A DNA stretch of 5,819 bases from Parafilimonas sp. (GTDB lineage: Bacteria; Bacteroidota; Bacteroidia; Chitinophagales; Chitinophagaceae): contig JAICKT010000291.1 in the NCBI GenBank assembly GCA_025927795.1, positions 1 through 5,819 on the forward strand. Direction: 5' to 3'. Position 1 is the stretch's first letter. Every line of letters begins with the position of its first letter. Below the pieces are notes generated by a model, which made no database searches, was not told the DNA's origin, and was given only the letters and a program-made list of their open reading frames with translations. This document shows, in pieces, positions 1 through 4,699 of the stretch. The translations under genes were made by a program, and so were the position numbers.

Positions 1-796
1 ACGGAACATTTTTCGCGTGCAATCTTACAATCGTTAAACCTGCTTCCTGTGTTTTAATTGCTGCTTTGCGCTGCCCTTCAAAATAAGTATCAGTCATCAT
101 GAATTGCCAGCCCGGCGAAGGCTTGGTTGTATAGATGCCATACTTGCCACCAAAAAAATTTACATCTTCCATTTCATTGCCCACATCAAACATGCCCGCC
201 AACCCATTGTTGATATGAATATCAACATGCGCAATAAAGCTATGCTGCGCATAATGTGTTCGTAGTGCCACTGCATACGGATTGCCATCTTCAATTTCCA
301 AATCAACATTGCTCATGGCGCTGTAAAATGTTCCTGCGCCGGCATCGCCAGGTTTTTGCCCGGGCTTTGGAACACTGTGAATAAACCAAAACATATATTT
401 CGCTTTGCCTTTATCAGATGAATCAGGTTGCTGAAAGCCGGGCGAATTTTCTTTTAATACAATCAGCGGGCGATTTGTTCCGTAACCAATAATGCGAATG
501 GCTTGCGGCACATAAATCGTTTTGCTGATGAGATATTTTCCTTCAGGCAAAAAAAGTATTCCGAAGTTGTGTGTTGTTTTTAAATCGTATAAAGCCTGCT
601 GCAAAACATCAGACACATCCATTGAACCATCTGCTTTGATATGAAAATCTTCCGGCGTGAAATAGACCGCGTCAGAATCCATCAATTGTTTTGTATAAAA
701 CGATTTGCTTTTTGGATAAGATGATGAATGTTTTTGCGCGTAACTGTTATTGATAAGAAGAATAAAAAATAAAAATGCTGCTGCAATAAGTTTCAT
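1..796 (-). CDS. Secreted pectate-lyase-like right-handed beta-helix protein (3' end outside window)
   Basis: The frame opens with ATG at 796 and runs without a stop to the left edge, giving 265 visible residues. Residues 1-20 form a clear Sec signal peptide: Lys2, a hydrophobic core rich in A/F/I/L, then NNSYA with likely cleavage before Gln21. Residues about 55-115 resemble the start of the Pectate_lyase_3 / GH28-related beta-helix family: an acidic DVSDVLQQAL stretch, then GILFLPEGKYLISKTIYVP, then RIIGYGTNRP. Repeating beta-strand and Gly/Asn turns follow (AMSNVDLEIEDG, VDIHINNGL, MEDVNFFGGKYGIY). These folds bind or cleave polysaccharides in the periplasm or outside the cell. The catalytic region would lie further along the helix, so substrate and even enzymatic activity are unknown. 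It starts 84 bases after the stop of the TIM-barrel gene on the same strand, so the two could be cotranscribed. Family confidence is moderate to high; function is inference. Confidence 0.8.
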   Translation of the reverse strand, partial: MKLIAAAFLFFILLINNSYAQKHSSSYPKSKSFYTKQLMDSDAVYFTPEDFHIKADGSMDVSDVLQQALYDLKTTHNFGILFLPEGKYLISKTIYVPQAIRIIGYGTNRPLIVLKENSPGFQQPDSSDKGKAKYMFWFIHSVPKPGQKPGDAGAGTFYSAMSNVDLEIEDGNPYAVALRTHYAQHSFIAHVDIHINNGLAGMFDVGNEMEDVNFFGGKYGIYTTKPSPGWQFMMTDTYFEGQRKAAIKTQEAGLTIVRLHAKNVP

Positions 797-816
797 GGTG
801 GCTGATGTTATTGCAA

Positions 817-824
817 CAAACTTA
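817..824 (-). promoter_or_regulatory. Candidate Bacteroidota -7 box before the beta-helix gene
   Basis: Read on the minus strand this is TAAGTTTG, an exact match to the Bacteroidota TAnnTTTG -7 element. It lies 20 bases before the ATG at 796, which would leave a very short leader. No good TTTG -33 element is seen at the expected distance, so it may be chance in A+T-rich sequence. Confidence 0.22.
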
Positions 825-880
825 ATTGATACAAACTTTTAAAACACGACTTTTAATTTGGAGGTAATAAATTTTTTCGA

Positions 881-1747
881 TTAAAAGTTTTTAAGATAAT
901 CCGCGCATCCCTGCATAATAGAAGGGTCAGATTCCATCTCAACAAAAACATATTTAAGACCACCCACCTTGGCGGCAGCAAAAAAATCTTTCCAGTCAAC
1001 AATGCCGGTACCCATAACCACTTGCTTCGTATTATCTGTAGGACTAAAATCCTGGAGATGCCCGGAAATAAAACGACCGGGAAATTTGCGGAAATAATCC
1101 TGGGCTTTATAACCTGATGTAATTGCAGCTACCTGGAACTGCATCTTTACCAGTGATGGATCCAAATGTTCGAGCATAATATCATATTGAGGACGTCCAT
1201 CTATTTTCTCATCAAACTCACCATTGTGATTATGATATCCTGCAATCATTCCACCTTTCTTCACCATATCACCAACATGATTCATCTGGTCGCAACGTTG
1301 CTTTATTTCATCTTCAGTTTTTGCACCAAGGCCGCCTGAACAAATCATGCATTTTAATCCTAACTGGTTTGCAAATTCTATGCGTTCGGACAAGCTTGCA
1401 TCATCCGTAATTTCTTTCCATGTGAAATGACAACTCGTAGTTTCAAGACCTGCATCATTCGTGATCTTTTTAAGTTCTTTGCCTGAATATTTTACAAGCG
1501 GAGTAAAAGGACCCTGGTAACCTTTTGGGCTGCACCATTCTACATTTTTGTAACCATAGCCTGCAAGCCGGCTCATCATTTCGTGAGGCTGTTGTGAAAT
1601 CTCTTCACGAAAAACATAAGACTGAAAACCGATCGGCATATCAATGCCTTTGTTCTTCATGGCGAAAATGCTGGACGGAATTGTTGAAGCCAATCCTGTT
1701 GCGGCGAGACTTGCAGCAACGTTACCTAAAAAAGATCTTCTGTTCAT
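881..1747 (-). CDS. Tat-exported sugar phosphate isomerase/epimerase-like TIM-barrel protein
   Basis: This is a 288-residue protein of the xylose-isomerase-like TIM-barrel family (AP_endonuc_2 / sugar phosphate isomerase-epimerase). The start is the ATG at 1747: it puts a twin-arginine signal at the very N-terminus (NRRSFLGN at residues 2-9, a hydrophobic segment to about 29, then FAM). The frame stays open to a TTG at 1801, but that would bury the signal. Barrel motifs are FQSYVFR (41-47), NVEWCSP (68-74), TTSCHFTW (103-110), GYHNHNGEFD (170-179), KMQFQV (201-206), PGRFISGHLQDFSP (223-236), GTGIVDWKDFF (246-256) and YVFVEME (266-272). His172, His174, Glu177, His230, Asp233 and Glu270 are plausible metal or substrate ligands. 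The usual MELD-type acidic motif is MQFQ here. From memory MQFQ recurs in a related subfamily, so this protein need not be inactive. Export through Tat suggests a folded, metal-bound periplasmic enzyme acting on a sugar or oxidised glycoside. Exact substrate is unknown. Confidence 0.87.
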   Translation of the reverse strand: MNRRSFLGNVAASLAATGLASTIPSSIFAMKNKGIDMPIGFQSYVFREEISQQPHEMMSRLAGYGYKNVEWCSPKGYQGPFTPLVKYSGKELKKITNDAGLETTSCHFTWKEITDDASLSERIEFANQLGLKCMICSGGLGAKTEDEIKQRCDQMNHVGDMVKKGGMIAGYHNHNGEFDEKIDGRPQYDIMLEHLDPSLVKMQFQVAAITSGYKAQDYFRKFPGRFISGHLQDFSPTDNTKQVVMGTGIVDWKDFFAAAKVGGLKYVFVEMESDPSIMQGCADYLKNF

Positions 1748-1798
1748 GATGATGGTTTTGTTGTACGAATTTAAAATGATGTTATCATTTACTGATGC

Positions 1799-1831
1799 CA
1801 AAAGATATGTATTAAATGATGATCTTCCAAA
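1799..1831 (-). promoter_or_regulatory. Candidate Bacteroidota promoter for the TIM-barrel gene
   Basis: On the minus strand TTTG (1831-1828) is followed after 20 bases by TATCTTTTG (1807-1799). This is close to the Bacteroidota sigma pattern TTTG / TAnnTTTG but has three instead of two spacer bases in the -7 element. It would start transcription about 45 bases before the ATG at 1747, a normal leader length. The -33 side lies right beside the peroxiredoxin remnant that starts at about 1839. It is predicted from motif and position only. Confidence 0.38.
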
Positions 1832-1908
1832 ATGCTGTATTTATCATAAATGAAAAAGGAATTGTGGTAGATAAGATTGATAAAGTAGATACAAAACAAC
1901 ATGCATAG
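1816..1908 (+). pseudogene. Remnant of Bcp/PrxQ peroxiredoxin 3' end, copy A
   Basis: A plus-strand frame of 30 codons (ATG 1816, TAG 1906-1908) ends with FIINEKGIVVDKIDKV and then DTKQHA. This matches the C-terminal part of the Bcp/PrxQ thiol peroxidase family, where a conserved R-T-F-I-I/L-D/N-x-x-G strand is followed by a charged strand and a helix beginning around His. The catalytic cysteine domain is absent, so this piece cannot be a functional peroxidase. Residues before the shared segment (MMIFQNAV) do not resemble the family. Compared with copy B, a CAG codon has become TAG, which removes the final helix. It lies opposite in strand to its neighbours, between the TIM-barrel gene's promoter region and the end of maeB. 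The family assignment rests on motif recall and needs a protein search. Confidence 0.6.
1839..1908 (+). repeat. 70-bp direct repeat, copy A (partner at 4421-4490)
   Basis: Aligned without gaps to 4421-4490, this segment is identical at 64 of 70 positions. Differences are at 1845, 1866, 1872, 1887, 1893 and 1906. In the peroxiredoxin frame the first five are silent (ATC/ATT, GTG/GTT, GAT/GAC, GTA/GTG, ACA/ACG) and the sixth changes CAG to TAG. Similarity ends abruptly at both sides. The two copies have the same orientation and bracket maeB. Confidence 0.92.
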
Positions 1909-1918
1909 TTATTTTTCC

Positions 1919-1969
1919 ATCAAGAGGCTGCAATGCCCGTAGCTGAAACATAAAACATATGCTCTTGAT
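1919..1969. other. Nested inverted repeat downstream of maeB
   Basis: ATCAAGAG (1919-1926) and CTCTTGAT (1962-1969) are perfect 8-bp inverted arms separated by 35 bases. Inside lies a small second hairpin, GCTGC (1927-1931) against GTAGC (1939-1943), pairing over five positions with one G-U and a seven-base loop. The structure begins 22 bases past the maeB stop. Neither strand shows a clean T-tract after it, so it is not a standard Rho-independent terminator. It could protect the maeB mRNA 3' end or be a chance structure or rearrangement scar. Confidence 0.35.
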
Positions 1970-1990
1970 ACATCTTAGGTGCAGGTATTT

Positions 1991-4324
1991 TTATGTTTTC
2001 TTTTTAAATTTTTTCCACCATTTCGACTTGTCAACTTCCTGCTGTATTTGGTTTTTAGATTTCAACTGAGCATCAATAACAGAAACTAAAGCCATATTGT
2101 AAATGCTTCTAACACTGCTGCCCAATTGCAGAATGTGAACAGGCTTTTTCAATCCAAGTAGAATGGGACCAATAGCATCTGCACCACCTACTTCTTTCAA
2201 TAAATTGTATGCAACATTTCCTGCTGCAAGATTCGGAAATATTAAAGTGTTTACATCCTGGTCAACCAGCTCACTGAAGGGATAATTATCTTTTAGTATT
2301 TCTTTATTAAAGGCTACGCTTGCCTGCATTTCACCATCCACTAATAAAGAAGGATCTTTTTGCTTCACGATTTTCGTTGCTTCAGCAACAAGTTCAGCTT
2401 CAGGAGATTTACTGCTGCCAAAGTTTGAATAACTCAACATAGCAACACGGGGCACAATATTAAAATTGCTTACCTCTTTTGCGCAGAGCAAGGTAATGTC
2501 TGCCAATTCTTCTGCAGTAGGATTGAAATTTACAGTGGTATCAGCAAGAAAGAGTGGTCCTTTCTTCGTTAACAGCAAATACATTCCTGCAATTTTCTTT
2601 ACACCTTCTTCCGTTCCTATTACTTGTAAAGCGGGACGTATTGTGCTTGGGTAGTTTCTTGTGAGACCTGATATCATCGCGTCTGCTTCACCAGTTTCTA
2701 CCATCATACAACCCAAATAACTTCGGTTATACATGAGCTTACCACTTTCATAAAGATTCAAGCCTTTGCGCTGACGTTTTTTGAAAAATAGTTCACCAAA
2801 CCGTTTACGCATTTCGTCGTGCTGTTCGTCATGCGGATCGATAATTGGAATATCTTCAAGGTCAATATTATTTTCATTCGCTATGCTGCGAATTTTCTTT
2901 TCATTTCCCAACAAAATTGGAAAGGCAACCCCTTCATCAAAACATATTTGCGCTGTTTTTAAAATCTTCAGGTTGTCTGCTTCTGCAAAAACGATACGCT
3001 TAGGATCTCTCCTCGCCTTGTCGCCAATGGCGCGAATTAACTGGTTGTCGATACCGAGCCGCTTATTCAATTGGATTGCATAGGCATCCCAATCTGTAAT
3101 ACCTGTTTGCGCTACGCCACTTTCAATTGCCGCTTTTGCCACAGCCGGAGCAACAGTTGATAATAATCTTGGATCAACAGGTTTCGGAGTAATATAAGTA
3201 GGCCCGAATGATATGTTGTTCTGATCGTATGCCATGTTCACAATATCCGGCACCGGTGTTTTTGCAAGCTCTGCCAGCGCACGAACAGCAGCCAGTTTCA
3301 TTGTTTCGTTAATGGTTGTAGCCCGTACGTCCAGCGCACCACGAAAAATATATGGAAAGCCTAAAACGTTGTTTACCTGGTTTGGATAATCACTCCGCCC
3401 TGTTGCCATAATAATATCTTTTCGTGCATCAATCGCATCTTCATAAGAAATCTCCGGATCCGGATTTGCCATTGCAAAAACGATCGGGTTTTTTGCCATT
3501 GACTTCACCATTTCTTTGGTAAGCAAATTCCCTTTCGATAAACCGATGAATACATCTGCATTTACCAATGCTTCGGCAAGTGTGAGATTTTTTCCTTTAA
3601 AGGCAAACTGTTTTCTTAATTCATCGAGATCAGTACGGCTTTCATGAATTAATCCTTTACTGTCGAACACGAGAAAATTTTCTTTGTTTGCGCCAAGCGC
3701 CTGGTATAATTTGATACAAGCAATTGCTGCTGCACCTGCACCACTCACAACAAAGTTGGCTTTTTCAATTTTCTTTTTTTGCAGTTCTAATGCGTTCAAT
3801 AATGCGGCTGCGCTTATAATTGCTGTTCCATGCTGGTCGTCGTGCATCACCGGAATTTTCATTTGTTTTTTAAGCTCCTGCTCGATGTAAAAACATTCCG
3901 GTGCTTTTATATCTTCTAAATTAATACCACCAAATGTTGGCTCGAGTGCTTTGACTATCTGCACAAATTTTTCCGGATCTTTTTCATTGATCTCAATATC
4001 GAAAACATCTATATCAGCGAATATTTTAAACAATACTGCTTTGCCTTCCATTACAGGTTTACCAGCCTCAGGACCAATATCACCCAATCCCAATACTGCA
4101 GTGCCGTTACTAATCACTGCAATAAGATTTCCTTTCGCAGTGTATTTGTAAACATTATCAATATTGGCCGCTATTTCTTTGCAGGGTTCTGCAACCCCGG
4201 GAGAATATGCAAGAGACAAATCTCTTTGTGTCTTTGCTTCCTTAGTTGGAATTACTTCGATCTTGCCGGGCCTTTCTTTGGAATGATAATTTAAAGCTTC
4301 TTCTCGTCTAAGTTCTTTTTGCAT
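1991..4324 (-). CDS. maeB: NADP-dependent malic enzyme (malic enzyme + phosphotransacetylase-like fusion)
   Basis: This complete 777-residue protein is a multimodular MaeB malic enzyme, which decarboxylates malate to pyruvate in the cytoplasm and makes NADPH. The malic-enzyme catalytic domain spans about residues 10-160: SLAYSPGVAEPC with probable catalytic Tyr40, VMEGKAVLFK with catalytic Lys95, NLEDIKAPECF with metal ligands Glu137-Asp138, and MHDDQHGTA with Asp163. The NADP-binding Rossmann region follows (VVSGAGAAA at 192-200, AMANPDPE at 284-291, ATGRSDYPNQVNN at 307-319). About 430-760 is the phosphotransacetylase-like domain (EADAMISGLTRNYPSTIRP at 546-564, LVDGEMQ at 661-667, GPILLGLKKPV at 719-729). 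Length fits the family (E. coli MaeB is about 760). The residues equivalent to the Pta catalytic Ser-Arg-Asp are Gln733, Leu734 and Ser740, so this domain is probably regulatory (acetyl-CoA sensing), as known for MaeB. ATG 4324 matches the family's usual N-terminus. It stands as a single gene between two peroxiredoxin remnants. Confidence 0.97.
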   Translation of the reverse strand: MQKELRREEALNYHSKERPGKIEVIPTKEAKTQRDLSLAYSPGVAEPCKEIAANIDNVYKYTAKGNLIAVISNGTAVLGLGDIGPEAGKPVMEGKAVLFKIFADIDVFDIEINEKDPEKFVQIVKALEPTFGGINLEDIKAPECFYIEQELKKQMKIPVMHDDQHGTAIISAAALLNALELQKKKIEKANFVVSGAGAAAIACIKLYQALGANKENFLVFDSKGLIHESRTDLDELRKQFAFKGKNLTLAEALVNADVFIGLSKGNLLTKEMVKSMAKNPIVFAMANPDPEISYEDAIDARKDIIMATGRSDYPNQVNNVLGFPYIFRGALDVRATTINETMKLAAVRALAELAKTPVPDIVNMAYDQNNISFGPTYITPKPVDPRLLSTVAPAVAKAAIESGVAQTGITDWDAYAIQLNKRLGIDNQLIRAIGDKARRDPKRIVFAEADNLKILKTAQICFDEGVAFPILLGNEKKIRSIANENNIDLEDIPIIDPHDEQHDEMRKRFGELFFKKRQRKGLNLYESGKLMYNRSYLGCMMVETGEADAMISGLTRNYPSTIRPALQVIGTEEGVKKIAGMYLLLTKKGPLFLADTTVNFNPTAEELADITLLCAKEVSNFNIVPRVAMLSYSNFGSSKSPEAELVAEATKIVKQKDPSLLVDGEMQASVAFNKEILKDNYPFSELVDQDVNTLIFPNLAAGNVAYNLLKEVGGADAIGPILLGLKKPVHILQLGSSVRSIYNMALVSVIDAQLKSKNQIQQEVDKSKWWKKFKKKT

Positions 4325-4326
4325 AC

Positions 4327-4340
4327 GTAGTTGAAACTAC
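4327..4340. promoter_or_regulatory. Short palindrome directly before the maeB start codon
   Basis: GTAGTT-GA-AACTAC is a perfect 6-bp inverted repeat ending two bases before the maeB ATG. In the transcript it could fold as a 4-bp stem (GTAG/CTAC) with a six-base loop over the ribosome entry region. A second interrupted palindrome, TTTCA-AA-TGAAA, lies at 4352-4363. Either could be an operator or translation-control element, but both are short and A+T-rich. No convincing TAnnTTTG promoter was found here. Confidence 0.25.
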
Positions 4341-4367
4341 AATAAAAATCTTTTCAAATGAAACTTT

Positions 4368-4520
4368 ATGCATGCGACCACCATTGAACAAAGCTCAAAG
4401 TGCAGAACAACGCGAACAACATTTATTATAAATGAAAAAGGAATTGTTGTAGACAAGATTGATAAAGTGGATACGAAACAACATGCACAGCAAGTGCTTT
4501 CTTATGCGCAGGGTGAGTAA
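4368..4520 (+). pseudogene. Remnant of Bcp/PrxQ peroxiredoxin 3' end, copy B
   Basis: A plus-strand frame runs from ATG 4368 to TAA 4518-4520 (50 codons). From Arg16 it reads RTTFIINEKG, then IVVDKIDKVDTKQHA, then QQVLSYAQGE and stop. This is the shape of the Bcp/PrxQ C-terminus, including the RTTF strand and the final helix. About 35 residues of the family are present; the thioredoxin-fold core with the peroxidatic cysteine is missing. The first 15 residues (MHATTIEQSSKCRTT) do not match the family and are probably chance translation of the joined sequence. This copy keeps the natural stop, unlike copy A. It sits 43 bases from the maeB start and points away from it. A short expressed peptide cannot be excluded, but no promoter or ribosome site supports one. 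Confidence 0.6.
4421..4490 (+). repeat. 70-bp direct repeat, copy B (partner at 1839-1908)
   Basis: This is the right-hand partner of the repeat at 1839-1908, at a fixed offset of 2582 bases, with 64 of 70 identical positions and no gaps. The coding similarity to the peroxiredoxin family goes on past the repeat to 4520 and slightly before it to about 4413, so copy B holds more of the ancestral gene than copy A. Confidence 0.92.
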
Positions 4521-4549
4521 TTCTTTTTAATTTTCAATTTAAGTAAAGT

Positions 4550-4699
4550 TCAATAGGCTTTCTTATAATTATATCTCAAACACCATTCAAGCGGTGTCAA
4601 AATTTCAAGTGGGATATGTTTTTGTAATAGCAGGCGATGTTTTAAAATTGCAATACAAAAGCCCGCTACAAAAAACACTTCAACATTTTTATCTACCAC
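4550..4699 (-). pseudogene. Possible gene relic: short frame ending in a LTPLEW-containing tail
   Basis: This minus-strand frame can start at GTG 4699, overlaps the last codons of the GH20 gene, and ends at TGA 4550-4552 (49 residues). It has a hydrophobic stretch (VFFVAGFCIAIL), a basic linker, then HIPLEILTPLEW and CLRYNYKKAY before the stop. H-x-x-L-x-x-LTP-x-EW resembles the C-terminus of IS3/IS481-type integrase-fold transposases. PLEWxxR also resembles the end of DUF418 membrane proteins. Neither match is strong. There is no plausible full gene, and an open frame of this length can arise by chance in A+T-rich DNA. It is reported as a possible scar in the spacer 4521-4692, which otherwise holds only inverted repeats. 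Confidence 0.2.
4619..4674. other. Imperfect inverted repeat after the GH20 gene
   Basis: TTTTTGTA (4619-4626) pairs with TACAAAAA (4667-4674), and GCAGGC (4630-4635) pairs with GCCCGC (4661-4666) with one mismatch and a three-base bulge between the two helices. The loop is 25 bases. It starts 18 bases past the GH20 stop, where a transcript end would be expected. The large loop and lack of a run of U after the GC-rich part argue against a classical terminator. A smaller ACACC/GGTGT hairpin lies at 4580-4597. Confidence 0.3.

Noticed and set aside
833..890. 10-bp perfect inverted repeat AAACTTTTAA / TTAAAAGTTT as a terminator of the TIM-barrel gene
   Set aside because: The arms are entirely A/T apart from one C/G pair, the loop is 38 bases, and one arm covers the stop codon. 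This is likely by chance in A+T-rich sequence.
1748..1801. Longer N-terminus for the TIM-barrel protein beginning at 1801
   Set aside because: The codon at 1801 is TTG, the added 18 residues have no family resemblance, and they would bury the twin-arginine signal that begins naturally at ATG 1747.
4405..4420. GAACAAC tandem pair as a CRISPR or microsatellite seed
   Set aside because: There are only two 7-base units separated by two bases, and no further units.
1839..4490. Composite transposon or integrative element carrying maeB
   Set aside because: There is no transposase, integrase, terminal inverted repeat or target-site duplication in the bracketed region. The repeats are gene fragments, so only a rearrangement scar is supported.
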